Assembly (NCBI GenBank): GCA_038496445.1
Contig: JALMLS010000605.1
Coordinates: forward strand, 1 to 64,000
Length of the DNA: 64,000 nucleotides
DNA from: Trichosphaerium sp. ATCC 40318
Taxonomy: Eukaryota; Discosea; Flabellinia; Trichosidae
Direction of reading: 5' to 3'
The notes below the pieces were generated by a model. The model was not told the origin of the DNA and did no database searches. It worked only from the letters and a program-made list of their open reading frames with translations. A program made the translations under genes and the position numbers. Below, one piece after another: positions 38,005-50,328 of the stretch (its first letter is position 1; each line of letters begins with the position of its first letter).

Positions 38005-40031
38005 TTAAACAGCACCCAACGCGTTCATGTCAGACATAAATTTGGCGTAGCTATCTCCAGAGGCAGCAGGTGCTTCCGTTTTTTCTTCGGCAGAGGCAGC
38101 AGGTGCGGCAGGCCTAGCATAAAAGTTATAAAATGGCTCACGTTGCAACCACAAATGTGCGTACTTTGGTCTTGGTTTCAATTTTTTAACAGGTTTTGGC
38201 CTCGCTCGTTTTACGCGTACAGAAACAGGTACCATTGCTGTCACGTCAGCACTAACTGGCCGTGACGGTCCTATTGCAAAGGAGTAAGCGTTGTATTTGC
38301 CAACGGTAATGGACGTACCAACTGAAGGGCGTGTCCGCAGACCAGGATTCGCTGTTGGTATTTGCGTTGGATGAGGCATACCACGCGGTGGCGCCATGCC
38401 ATGTCCAGGTGGCCCATGCTGTGGTGGGGGATACCTATTCATCGATTAGACACGTCTTGTCAAAGTATGGCGTACCCATTGCCAGGTCCGTAGTGAGGTG
38501 GTCTAAAGTGTGGTGGGGGTGGACCTCGTGGACCTCCTTGCATCATGGGTGGTGGCATTTTTGGGTACCCCATCGGTGGCATACCCATGCCCGGTTGCAT
38601 TGGAGGAGCCATGCCTGGGTGTGGCATACGAGGCGGCATGCCTTGGTGAGGAGGACCTCGAGGCATTGGAGGGTGTGATCGCGGCGGAGGAGGTAAACCT
38701 TGAGGGCCAGAGCGCATGTTAGGAGGCATGCCGGGTGGGACCATGCCAGGAGGACGCATTTTAGGCATGTTGTTGGGCGGTAGCTTGCCGTAATTTCTCG
38801 GTGGGGGTGGTAGCCCTGGAGGTGGCGCCATTCCAGGAGGTGGTTGCATGCCGGGTGGCGGCTGCATACCGGGCGGCGGTTGCATACCAGGCGGTGGCTG
38901 CATGCCAGGAGGCGGTGCCATTCCAGGCGGTGGTTGCATGCCAGGAGGTGGTGCCATTCCAGGTGGCGGTTGCATACCAGGTGGTGGCTGCATGCCAGAT
39001 GGCGGTTGCATACCAGGTGGTGGCTGCATGCCAGGTGGTGGAGGTATACCAGGTGGCGGTTGCATACCAGGCCTATGTATTATAGGCGCTGGTGTCTTTG
39101 GAGGTGGAGGCGGCGGAACTTTTTCAGACGAGGCACCAGGCGCAGGACCTGCCGGAGGCGGTGGGGCAATTGAACCTGGAGGAGCACCTGTAAGACAAAT
39201 CAGTGTTAATTGAATATTTTAACAGGCGAGCTTACCAGCTGGAGGAGGAGGTAGTGATGAATTTGGTGGTGCACCAGTGGGAGGTGGTGGCAAACCCTTA
39301 AATAACATTAAGCGAACTTCACAATAATTTATACTTACATTTGGCATTCTATTTGGTCGTGCTGCACCCTGTGGATAGCCACCTAAAAAACATTTAGTAA
39401 TTTTAAATTGGTATGTGTGTATACCTGGAGGTGCAACGTGCATGCCATTGTGCATGACAGGAGGAGGCATGCCTCCTCCACGCTGACGAGGATCACGCTT
39501 TATTTTAATGCCAACCAAAGGATCTCTGGCTCTGATGTTGGCTGACACACGTGGGTTTTTTCGTGCCCTAAAAAGAAATGACTTTTATGAATAAAAGAAA
39601 AAAAGCTGTTAAAATCGCGATCGATAATTTTAACGTTGTTTTAACGATTTTAAGGCGGTTCGTACGATTGGTAATGCTCTGCGAGGTTTGGGTTCGATTC
39701 AAGCTTTGTCAATGCTAATTCTATGGTACGACGCCTATTCCTGCCCTTGTGATCAAGGTTACCATAATTTTCTTGGCGTCTGAGCTCTCCGAGTGCTTTT
39801 TGTAATTCAGTTGGGTCCTTTCGCTCCAATATTTTTGTTCTTAGCTTGTCTCGGTTTCTTTTGTTCTATAGACGCATTAGATATTCATAGTTTTTTAAAA
39901 ATTGTTATTTTCACCCACAGCAATGTTTTATAGCGTATATGTACCTTTTTTAACTCCTTTTTTCTCTGTGCTTTGCGATGCGCATCTGTTGGGTTTAGGT
40001 TACGCCCCGACTTAGTAGTACGTCTCCCCAT
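38005..40031 (-). CDS. WBP11: WW domain-binding protein 11 (splicing factor)
   Basis: WBP11 is a proline-rich nuclear protein acting in pre-mRNA splicing. ATG 40031 gives [20 protein letters not shown] and then [10 protein letters not shown], the hallmark N-terminus of the family, followed by [15 protein letters not shown]. Exons 39220-39550 carry [21 protein letters not shown]. The middle is extremely rich in [12 protein letters not shown] repeats coded by an 18-base minisatellite (38810-39070). The C-terminus retains [17 protein letters not shown] and ends [15 protein letters not shown], matching the family's terminal FMKEM-type helix. Gaps to neighbours are 77 bases (ARMC7) and 228 bases (upstream gene). 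Confidence 0.9.
38810..39075. repeat. 18-base coding minisatellite ([12 protein letters not shown] units)
   Basis: About fourteen imperfect tandem copies of an 18-base unit (minus strand ATGCAACCACCACCTGG-like) lie inside WBP11 and encode hexapeptides of the MQPPPG type. Differences are mostly silent third-base changes and a Q/A switch. Length variation between individuals is likely at such loci. Confidence 0.85.
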
Positions 40032-40259
40032 ACGCTTTTACAGCTCTGGCAGATACGAGATTAAATGAAGGCTGCTTACTGGCGAGGACTGGGCTGCCTT
40101 GATTTGCGGTTTCCGTTTGTACTGACTTAAATCACCAGGAAAAATGTGAACAACACTTCTGCCAATCGCAGCCGGTCAGCTTGGTAACAACTCTTGTTCA
40201 TGCTGTATAATTTGATGTATTTGTCTAATTTACAAGGCAATAAATGGGTTGCCAGGGAT

Positions 40260-41855
40260 TTAGGAGTACCCCATACTGTCATCGGTCTCGGTAAAAAATG
40301 AAGCGTCAAGGCAAAGCTTATCTTGACTACTGACATCGTCATCGCTACATACGTTAAGCAATGAAGGACTGCAAAGAGTTGCCAAACGTACTCATCAAAT
40401 TTGGAGAGGTCCAATCCTGAGTCTGATGATTGCTTGACGACAGTTTTCTAATATCAACGCTTGTCAGATCTGATTAAGACTTGGAAGAATGCCGCACCTC
40501 CTGCTGTGACTCCTGAGATTCTGCAATCCTTCGTCGCTTTTTTTCTATTCTGACGCCGTCCATATAGCATAGAGCCTTGGCTGGTTGGCTTGAACTCTTG
40601 TGTTTGGCATGGTACGCCTTGACTACCCTTCGCTCCTCTCGTTTGCGTTTTCTCCTGTTTTTTCTCTGTATTATTTGCTGCTTTACTTCCGCTCGCTTGT
40701 TCTTTTTTCGCTGTTTTAGAACCCAAGCATGCATCATCTGCTCCGTATTCTTGTACTTTCTGCTAGGCACGCTTTGTTTTCTCCACTCAATTTCGATCTG
40801 TTGTAGCACGTGCTTTATTAGAGCAGGTTTAGCAGTAGACTTGGCTATCCTGCAATTGTCATCTGCATTTCGCGCAATTTGCAAGAGCTGTTGTCTAGTC
40901 AGTTTAGAGAGCTTTGCCTTGGCACTTGAACGACTAGGAGCATCAAGAAAATCACACAATGTCAATGACGGCTTTTGTAGTGACGTCACTTCCAGACTTG
41001 CTTTTGGACTGTCTGCCATTTTTAAGGATAGTTTTTGTAGTGATAGCTCTTCTTTGGGTTCTGGTTCGGATTGCTCTATTTCTGATTCTATTCCAAGACT
41101 TTCATCCGTGCTGTTATCAACGTTAGAGTCTGTGTAACTTTCGAGAGACGATTCTTGTTCTTCCTTGGACTCAGAATACAGCTCATCATCTTCATCCTGC
41201 ACATCAACATCAATATCAACAACACTATTTCCCCATTCATCATCGTCATCATAGTCATCAGCTACAGTATAATGCTGATTTATAATCAAGTCTTCGTCGC
41301 TGTCATGAAAATATTCGGCCAGTTTCTCAAATACTGTAAGCAACCACCAGCGTACGTAATTTAAAACGTACCTCGTCATAGTCTATGATTTTGATAACCG
41401 TTTGTCTGGGTCTATCGGACTTGGGACGCAATTTTACAGGTGCTGGCACTACTTTTCTCTTCGTAGGGCTTTTCTTATTAACACGAGGTTTCTTCTTGGC
41501 CGCCACACGTTTCTTCACAGGTGACTTTCTCTTCGGTTTCTTTACAGGTTGTTTCCTACATCATAAATGACGGGCGTCACTTGAAAGCTTCGTACTTGGG
41601 AGATCGAGCTACTTTTGTCGAAGCTTTAACCACTTTGGGCGATTCCTCTCGCTTTTTGGCCATCCAAGTAGGTAATACGCGTCGCGTTGGTTTTGGAGCT
41701 GATTTTAGTCAGATGTTTTTAAATATTTATCCGTTAAAACTGTCAATGGTACCTGGTGAAACCATTGGTTCGTAGAAGTCTGGCGAATACTCTAACAGTG
41801 CGTCCTGAGTTCCAACTGAACCAGTTCCAATCGTTGGTGGTACTTCGTACGCCAT
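40260..41855 (-). CDS. acidic/basic nuclear protein with Ku-binding-like motif and SAP-like helix pair
   Basis: I do not know this protein. Six exons join in frame from ATG 41855 to TAA 40260 (about 450 codons). Exon 1 encodes MAYEVPPTIGTGSVGTQDAL and further acidic-aromatic residues. Exon 2 encodes TRRVLPTWMAKKREE, which fits the basic-x-x-L-P-x-W-M/F motif by which APLF, CYREN/MRI and WRN bind Ku80. Exon 3 is highly basic (KKPKRKSPVKKR), a likely nuclear signal. The long exon 4 has acidic stretches (DDYDDDDEWGN), then LSKLTRQQLLQIARNA with a following K-x-A-L-I-K-H-V-L, like a SAP DNA-binding motif, and a Lys/Arg-rich coiled segment. The C-terminus is Asp/Ser-rich. Acidic and basic blocks suggest histone or DNA contact. 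A role in non-homologous end joining is inference from one motif. Confidence 0.65.
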
Positions 41856-42035
41856 ACGCTTCTACTGAGTAATAGCTACGTTCTTGAGCGGTATTAGTTA
41901 AAGCCAATGTATTATTGCTGTGTAACAGTCACAACGCTACAGCACGCCTGATGTCGAGCATATCGCTGTTGTACGACCGTGCGCGTGTTTTGTAGTTTTA
42001 AAGAGGTGGCTTAAAGTCAAATTCAAACCAACGAC

Positions 42036-44538
42036 ATGGAGGACACAGCTGAACTGATAGAAGAAAAAGCCAAGTATTTGAAGAACATCACGCAACTTTT
42101 ACAGGATGGAGAAGGAGGTAGTACATTTTTCCCAGGTTTAATGTAATAATTTCTCAGATGCACAACTATTGGTTACAAACGCCATGAAAGAATTAAAGGA
42201 GCACGTATACCCAATATCAGACGAAATAGTTGGCAGTAAAAACGTAGAGGCGTTTATACGCTGCTTGCCGACAGCAGGTGCGCTACTCCATTAATATGTG
42301 CCATAATATCGCATTAACATCATGTCAGAACATGCAGAAGAACTACTTGGCGCAATGATCTCTCCTGACGCCCCACGCGCAGAAGTAGTACTTACCCACC
42401 CATACTACACGCGTGTTTTAGAAACTTTATTGTCGGTATGCATCAATGACAGTTGACACTGTTAACAACAGACGCTTACACCGCGTTTGCGTTCACGAAA
42501 AAAAATGCTGAGGGCTGACAGTGACATCTAGGTCATTGAACAGTTCGGTACAATTTCATGTGCTCCATTGTACGAATGGGTGACTGCCATCGATGGCTAT
42601 GAATGGGCTAATACACTGTGTTGCAATCGCAATGCGTCATGTACAATAAGGACGATCATTACTGTTGCAGGTGTACGTCAATTACAAATAGCTTTATTTT
42701 TTTTGTTTTGTGGTTTAAACACATTCTCATCATTTTTGGTAGCACATGGAAGAAAGCGAGCAAATTATATCTTGTCTTTGTAAGATTCATTATTCAACCC
42801 TTGGTTTTTTTTGACATATGTCAGAGATTGTAGATTTATTAGCTCATTATTTCTTAGGTAAGATTGCTGATGCTGTCATGCAAAACCCAGTTGAGCTTGT
42901 ACAAAATCAGGCAGCTTCCCCACTGATAAAAGCAATCTTTGAATACCTACCAGATGTACGGTTGCATAAATGTGTTTGTTTATTTCCCTAATGTAACCGA
43001 TTTAGTACAAAGCAGCAGAGTTGGCAGAGGTCATATTCGAAAATGTTCGATTCACAATTGATAGCCAGAATAGAGTGACAAGTCACGTCATCCAAGTTGC
43101 ACTTGATGTAAGTCTTTGCAAACAATAATGTTTTGTTTGTTCTTATATATTCAATCAGCACATTTCTGAAGACACAGTGTGGTCCGTTGTGACTGATAAT
43201 CGGTTCAAGTCAAACGCTGGGAAACTTGCAGTCAACCCTTGTGGTACACACGTACTCAAGGCTTTGTTGAGGCGTTGTGATGGTCCAGATTTGTTAAAAG
43301 CGCTGTTTAACGCCTTGAAGAAGACTTGGCTACAAATCTTCGATGTGCGTCGCACTTAGGTTTTGAATTGTTTGAATGTATTGACACCAAGAAAATAGGA
43401 GAGATGTTATTCAATTGTATATTTAGTTATTGAGGCTTGTTTTACTCTTCAAGTCTTTCAAGAAGTACGTGCCATACTCTCACTTATGTGGTATTGATCG
43501 TCTAATACTTGTGTAGGAGGCAGTGACGCTACTGTTTGAGGTTGTAGCAGAATGCAGCAAAAAATTTGAACGTACAGATAAATACACACGCTTCATCAAA
43601 CGACTTTTCCTTCTGCCAGCCAAGGTACTATTAATCCTTTTTCAGTGTTGATATCTACACTGTCTTTTAATGATGCTTACATATCTGTAGCCACGGAACA
43701 GACGTAATAGACACCGCGAGGAGGGTCACCAGCGTGAATGGCCAGCACCTGATGGTTCCAAAATGTTACAGTTGCTTTTTAAACATAAATACAAGGAGCG
43801 CAATAATGTTAACAAAGCGTACGCTTTTTAGTGACATCCTACATGTGCTAATGGTGAGATCTTAGATTTGCAGATTTGCCTTCTGCATTCCTAGAAGTGG
43901 AAGCTAAGACTAGATTTAACAGTTTGGCTATCGACGGCTTTCTCAAGTCATTCCTCGTCGACAAGGAGCACAAGAAAAAACTTATTGATAGCCTCCTCAA
44001 AGCAGATTTATTTGGTATCGCTTGTGACCAATCTGGATCTCACGTTGTAGAAGAAGCATGGACAAACGCTGATGAAAATCAACGCGTACGTTTTGTGTTT
44101 GATTGTTATTCTCATATTGCTTACCAAGTCCTCTAGGGCACAATCACTAAAATACTAGGTGGGAGATATAACGCTCTAGTCAACTCTTACTATGGTCGAC
44201 CTGTTGCAGACAAATGCGGATTGAATGGACCTCCTCAACACCAGGTTTCAAAGCGATACTCCTCTTTCACACGTGGTGAAGGTGGCCGTGGTGGCCGTGA
44301 ACGCCATGACAACCGGCAACAGCACAAATGGCAGCACCAAGAGAGGCAAGAGAGGTCCGAGCAGTCAGAAAACTACAACAACAACAAAAACTACAAACGA
44401 AAACGCAATGACAACAACGATCATTACAGTCAACAAACGCACAAAAAGAAACAATTCAAAGGAAAGAAACAATCAGGCCCACCTAGCCGTAAAAGCCAGA
44501 AACCAAAGGATGCAATTGACGAGATTTTCGGCTTTTAG
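42036..44538 (+). CDS. NOP9: NOP9-type pumilio-repeat ribosome biogenesis factor
   Basis: NOP9 is a nucleolar PUF-repeat protein that binds pre-18S rRNA. Start 42036 (MEDTAELIEEKAKYLKNI) leads through about eleven exons of helical repeats. Recognisable cores are SHVIQVALD, NPCGTHVLKALLRRC, ASPLIKAIFEYLPD and CDQSGSHVVEEAW, the last being typical of NOP9. The C-terminal exon is rich in Arg, Gly, Asn, Gln and Lys (RGEGGRGGRERHDNRQ) and ends DAIDEIFGF, like the conserved tail of the family. It converges with the TCAIM-like gene 172 bases away. The exact positions of a few short exons between 42300 and 43000 are uncertain. Confidence 0.85.
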
Positions 44539-44709
44539 AAAACAAAGAGAACGTTGTCTTCGTTTAAAACATCTGTACATAAGAATAAACACGTTCCTAC
44601 ACCATCTAGCTAGTGAAGTTGCGCCACCTCATTTCTCCTCGGCACGTGCCACGTGCTAACAATATCATTTTGCGTTCAGTGAACAAGTGTGATCATATTT
44701 ACAACGGGT

Positions 44710-46954
44710 TTATTGCCTGATGTCCATAGGCGGTAATTTAGGTTCCCGGGCTTGTGGTTTGCGCCCGGATTGTTTTGTTTTGGTCTGTATAAGTCTGATA
44801 AATTGAATAAAAGACTCGATCGTGAAGGCATGTGGTATGTGCAACTCTTTGAGCTCTGAAACAAACCTGTAATGTTTACCCAACACCACAGTTAATTTTG
44901 ATAAGTTTATAATCTTGCGTATTGATTTGGCGTGGCTTGCCAAGTTTTGTATGGCCTCAAGTTGCTTCAATTTGTGCCCAAAAATTTCGGAACCAAAAGC
45001 CACAGCAGAAGCCTTGACATTTGTTAGTCATAACAACATTAACGTGTACGCTATTACTTACCCCAATAGCTGCAGCAGTGTTTGTCGTTAGTCGAAATAT
45101 AGCTGTCCTATAATCAGGATTGTCTGTGTTCATTGCATTAAAAAGAGCAAAGTTTTTTTCGTTTGTGTCCATGAATCTAATAAGGTCCTCGCTTGAAATA
45201 TTCTCACACAAAGCTAGTGCACCTAATGTTCAACGTGAATAAATACAACACTACGGGCTTCTTGTTCGTACCCTTTCTGACGTCAAAGTGACATGGCATA
45301 TTGGCACCATCGATAAATAGTGTAATACCCTTGACGAGGAGATTTAGTGATTTGTAGGATAGTAACGAAATAAAAGGTATGATGAGCTTACTCCCAGTTT
45401 GTATTTTTTGAGTTGATCCTTCATAATGTCCATTCGTTCAAGTAGTTTTAAATAAGACACAGCTTCACCAAGTGGAACAACTTCATGAAGACCAAGATAG
45501 TTAAGTAATTGTGTAACGTAGTATTCTAGACTTCTTGTTCGCTTTCTTAGTTCCTCTCTATCTTTTCTCTATCAAACCACGATCATAGTTAGTACACAGT
45601 TTTGAGGCAAATTCAAAAACATGATGAATGCATGCTGGAATAATCAAACACAAATTGACTTACCACTGTTTCTCCTCCAACGTCCAAATACCGTTTTAAC
45701 TCCTTATCCTACACAATATATTAGATGAAAATGAGGATATGGTCTGTTCCCATTTGGTTGCAGCAAGTGACGTACAGTAAATGTGATTGGAATGACGAAT
45801 GATCCTTTGGCTTTATCACCATCTGGCCATGTATGCGAAGGTGCAATCAATACTGGTATGTTTTCAGCCCACTTTGGCCATCCATATTTATCAACGAATT
45901 CACGCATGGCTTTCGTAACTTTAGCTTTTTCATGTCCTGTAAGAATTGATGGCAAAATAAGGTTCCTGTGATCGAAGTGATCTGGCGGTATTTCTCGGTC
46001 ATTTATATCACGATAACTCTCCCAAAGTACAGACTGCGTCGTTGATCTTTTTAGCATCTCCGACATGATGTCAAGGGTTGTATTGTGTTTGCCTGTGGCT
46101 GTGTCCGGTTTGAAAGATCTGCGTCGCCTTGTCTCTTCCTGGCTAATCTATACCATCTAGCTTAGAATCCGGGGGTAGCAATGCGTCTGTAAGACAACAT
46201 ACCTCTGGTTTAAGATACTCTGGAATCTCAGGTGGAGTGATGTCAGCCTGACGAAGCAGCATTGAGAAAAACATGTAGGCATCCAACTCTAAATTTTTTA
46301 CAGGGTGTGGGGCTGTGAAACAAAATGGTAAGTACTGGGTGTGACACATGTCAAAATGTCAAACTTAAAATTTTGAGTATATGTCTGGGAAGGTGTGACG
46401 TACAGTCATAGTACTTTTGTGGGAACTTGTATGACGCTGTGATTTTTTTATACATTTCATCGCCTGAGCTTCTTACATTGCGTACAAAGAACTTGACAGC
46501 GAATTCTTTCACTTTTTCAGCTGGATTCAGCTGTAATAAACGAATAAGTTTCAAAATGTAACAAATACGCGTATTTCTGATCCTCATGTACCTTGAAAGT
46601 ACCTCCACTGCCCTGGGCGCCAGTTCCTTTGACATGGCGTTCAAGATGTGTAATAAATGAGTTCAACTCCTTCAACGAATCCTCGTTGGTCTTTTGTGCA
46701 GGAGGATCTGATTGGAAAAAATCTGGATGCACTTTCAACAGCAAACTCGTTAAACCCTTTCTAATTTTCGATTCTGATGATGCTGAGCTCTATTTTGCGA
46801 TAAATACGCGTAATAAATGCGTAATACGCACTTCTTCGTTTGCTTTGGGTTGAGCTGCGTAATTGCGCGCTTGAGCTACTCTGCGACGCGTAGACGCATT
46901 AGAAAATAGGGTACCGCGACTGTGGCGGTAGTAACACCTAGCAAGCGTTGTCAT
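44710..46954 (-). CDS. TCAIM-like mitochondrial protein (DUF4460/DUF4461 family)
   Basis: Human TCAIM is a mitochondrial protein that restrains T-cell activation; the ancestral role is unknown. ATG 46954 opens an Arg-rich presequence (TTLARCYYRHSRGTLFSN). After a short intron comes LLLKVHPDFFQSDPP, NEDSLKELNSFITHLE, the diagnostic J-domain-like start of the family with its HPD. Later exons give FVDKYGWPKWAENIPVLIAP and FIDGANMPCHFDV near 45290, close to the family's central VHHHWTKLF-type region in position only. The last exons are helical, including LKQLEAIQNLASHAKSIRK and HIPHAFTIESFIQFIRLIQ. HPD suggests an Hsp70 contact, but the rest is not a J-domain. Immune functions cannot apply to a unicellular host. 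Confidence 0.75.
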
Positions 46955-47109
46955 TGCAGGCTGACACTAGAACGGCACCAATGCAGTACTTATAGCGCGC
47001 ATACAGATAAAATCGACATGTACGCAATCAAAGTCTGTACGAGTCAAAAACTTTTCGCTGTTATATTTTTTTGGTTGCATGCACTAAACCACATTTATGT
47101 TACAACACA

Positions 47110-48172
47110 ATGCTACGCGCACTTTCACCTCTCTCAATAAGTAGAAACACCCTTAAACATCACTATGGAAGTAAAACAACCCACAGCGCTAGTAGCGACC
47201 GCTGTCCGATTAGGAAAAAGTACCGCGGAAGTAATGTGAATTCTACACTTTTTGTAAAATCATTCTCCACCAAAAACCCCACTCAACAACAAATGGCAAC
47301 AAAAGAAGTAGACATCAATATTGTATCCGACACAGTGTGCCCATGGTACGTATGACACTCTTGTGAAAATTTTTGCTTATTGTTGGTTTTTAAAGGTGTT
47401 TTGTTGGAAAGCGGAGACTAGAGGCTGCGATGAAGGATTTGGGAGATGATTACAAGTTTAACAGTAAGAGTTAACAGCCACAACTTGCAATTTACGTTTT
47501 ATGTAGTTACATGGCGTCCATTCTTCCTAAACAGTAACGTCGAAGCAGAAGGTATGTTGTCATGTCATTTTTGAAAACTAACTGTTGTTGCAGGTATAGT
47601 GGGCCAGAAAATAATACCTTACCTCTTAAAAAAGTACGGGGAGCGTGCGATGCCAATGGTAGAGAGTTTGAATCATATTGGAGCCCAGAATGGAATTAAA
47701 TTTGACAACGAACGCACAGTTGTGCCAACATTGATGTCTCATCGCCTCATCATGCACTCACAAAAGGTAAAATGCTATTTGATGACATGTTAGATCTTAC
47801 TCTGTCCTCAGTACGACAAGCAAAACGCCATCGTTGAAGCTCTTTTTTCTGCCTATTTCGAGCATGGCAAGAACATCAATGACGTTGACGTGCTTTCTAC
47901 TATTGCCAAATCAGCTGGCATGCCTGATGTCGCAGCCTTCCTTAAGACAGATGAGCTAGCAAGCAAAGTAAAAGAAGAAGAGCAAGAACACCGCTACAAG
48001 TACAGAATCTCTGGTGTGCCAACTTTCGTCATTTCACATGGTGATAAAAAGTACGTGACATTTTCTGTTTCTAAAAGGTGACACTTTCGATACAAACTTA
48101 TTTTGTTGTAGGGTAGTATTATCCGGAGCACAAGATCCAGCAACACTCAAAAGAGCATTTGAAAGCCTGTAG
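47110..48172 (+). CDS. FrnE-type DsbA oxidoreductase / isomerase-like protein
   Basis: Exons join to INIVSDTVCPWCFVGKRRLE, with a CPWC redox motif split by a GTACGT intron. WRPFFLN, HRLIMHSQK and ISGVPTFVI (cis-proline) follow, and the protein ends LKRAFESL. This is the FrnE branch of DsbA-like proteins, close to 2-hydroxychromene-2-carboxylate isomerase. Two starts are possible in the same open frame. ATG 47110 gives a mitochondrial-type presequence (MLRALSPLSISRNTLKHHY); ATG 47293 gives the compact cytosolic protein. I chose the first because its leader has the right basic, serine-rich character. It begins 156 bases from the divergent TCAIM-like gene. Confidence 0.85.
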
Positions 48173-48360
48173 TTGTATTTGTAGTCACTGCGAAGATGAA
48201 ATAATAAAAATATTACCTTTTTGAAGTACTTATTTCGGAATCAATACATGCTAGTTAGACAGACATTTATTTTGATCGGCAGTTCAGTCGCGATCTTTTT
48301 GATTAAGTCTCGGAGAATTTTTTTGTCTTTTATAACGTAAACACCGACTCAGTTACTAAA

Positions 48361-49989
48361 ATGGCTCAACCAATTCACGCATCTACTTCAAACGTATGCG
48401 CCTCTCTACATATACTCAACGCGTTTTCTCGTTTTTTCGTTTCTAATCTATCGCGTAGAAAACCTTCGACGCTGTATGGGAAGCAAAGGAGTTGCGCAAT
48501 GCCATGAAAGGCTTGGGTACCAGAGAAACCAATCTCTCCAATGTTTGGATTGGTAAGGACGCTTTCAAACGTGAAAAGATCATCAAGGTGCGTACGTTAT
48601 GTTAGTACCACGCTAACTTTTTATCAGGCGTACAAAAAGTGTTTCCCAGAGCGCGACCTCATCAAAGACATCAAAAGTAAGTGCTTTATAAACTCCGATA
48701 GCCGTTTTAACCAACTTGTAGAGGAAACCAGCGGCGACTACGAGACCATACTCTGCGCCCTTGGTACACTTATTGTGGGGGTTACAACCACTAATTACGT
48801 TATAGCAACTCCAATCTGGGAATACAAGGCAACATACTTGCATGACGCCATGAACGGTGTTGGTACCAAGGTAAGGCCCGATAATTTTTTGTGCCTTACG
48901 TTGATTATCTTTTTGCTAAAACGGTAAATAGGAAAAAGCTCTCATTGACGTTCTAGCTTACTCCACCAACATTGAGCTCAGAAGGATCAAAGAAGAATAC
49001 GCACGCGTATTCTCAGGACAACCTGTCCTCCCAAAGGGCGATAAGCCAAAGGAAGGAGTGCGTAGAAGTTGCTATTTATTTTGTTCTTCAAATCATATTA
49101 TTTTACTAACCTTTGCTTTGTAAAGACTGTTGCACCACAACCAGAGCATAACAACGCAAACCAACTCGAAATTGATATTCGTAAAGATACCTCCCACAAC
49201 TTCGAGAAGTGCTTGATCGAGCTCTGCAGGGTACAACACTAGGGTCATATAATCATGCTCATGTTTCTATTTCAAGGCCACCAGGAACGAGAAAACCGCA
49301 GTTGACCCTGCCGCTGCTGCCCATGATGCCGATATGATCTACAAGAAGGGAGAAGGAAGATTCGGAACTAACGACAAATTCTTCATCCAGTGTACGTTTA
49401 TTTCCACTCTACGCGAAGAAAACAACGACAATCCTTGTGCTCACTGCGCATAGTGATGACAACACGTTCAAGAGAGCACTTGGCTGCTGTTTCAGATGCA
49501 TACAAGGCCAAGCACGGTCATGACTTGATCACTGCCATCAAAAAGGAGACATCTGGTTACTACAAGAAGCTTCTTGTTGCTTTGTGTACGTGCACTCTAC
49601 GCGCTCATTTGACCCAGCCACCTCACGCTAACAATGTACTTCTTGTAGGCACTACCCACGCTGAATACTTTGCCCACCGTCTTCATGACGCCATTGACCG
49701 CCTCGGCACTGACGACTCTGGTACATTTACCGTTTATTCGTCATATATACTCAACTAACACTTATCGCAGCACTCATTTTCTCTGTTGTTTCTCACGACC
49801 CTGCACAAAGAGAAGCTATTGACGCCAAATATTTGGAATTGTTCAAAAAGCCTCTTCCTCAAGCTGTAAAGGATGACACTTCTGGTACCATTAATATTAT
49901 CTTGCAATGTGGCGGCTAACACGTAGCTAGGCGACTACGGACGATTGTGCTACGCTTTGATGACTGGTGACCTCATCACCAAAAAGTAG
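48361..49989 (+). CDS. annexin (four-repeat calcium/phospholipid-binding protein)
   Basis: Annexins bind acidic membranes in the presence of calcium. ATG 48361 begins a short head, then four annexin repeats over about nine exons. The calcium-loop cores are MKGLGTRETNLSNV, MNGVGTKEKALIDVLA, a divergent third with KGEGRFGTNDKFFIQ, and IDRLGTDDSALIFSVVSHD. Repeat ends show KSETSGDYETILCAL and KKETSGYYKKLLVAL, which hold the acidic capping residue. The C-terminus is SGDYGRLCYALMTG, DLITKK, stop. Repeat 3 is the least canonical and may have lost calcium binding. AATAAA is present about 40 bases after the stop. Confidence 0.92.
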
Positions 49990-50328
49990 ACTACATACAT
50001 GAGAACTATCTTTGTTTTAAAAAACACGATAATAAATTTTGTGTGGCATCATTTGTACTCAGTATAATGTCCAACTTGAGATTAACTGCTCACAATCATT
50101 TTACTATTGACGCCATGCGCAGACTACAGAAGGAAATGAAAGTTTAAGGTCAAAGTCCTTCACTGTCAATTTTCATCATGATGGCAAACTATCCTCCCAT
50201 CAACCATACACCAGCATTGGCACCACTTCCACCTCCAGCATTACGCAATTAAAAAAAATTTCCTAATTAATTGTTCTCAATTGATTAACGAACAGGGTTT
50301 TTTATTTTCTTACTTAAATTCTGCTTAG
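49990..50328 (+). other. intergenic or 5' exon region before the hypothetical gene
   Basis: Two short ATG frames lie here. One at 50067 reads SNLRLTAHNHFTIDAMRR; another near 50178 is proline-rich (NYPPINHTPALAPLPPP). Either could be the first exon of the gene at 50329, but I could not find a donor that keeps phase, so neither is called. Confidence 0.3.

Noticed and set aside
38801-39213. Glycine- or tryptophan-rich plus-strand frames opposite the WBP11 repeats
   Set aside because: They are reverse-strand readings of a proline-coding 18-base minisatellite, which stays open in several frames because of the repeat.
41521-41775. An 84-codon plus-strand frame
   Set aside because: It is antisense to exons 1-3 of the Ku-motif protein, which join in phase and have a better-supported reading.
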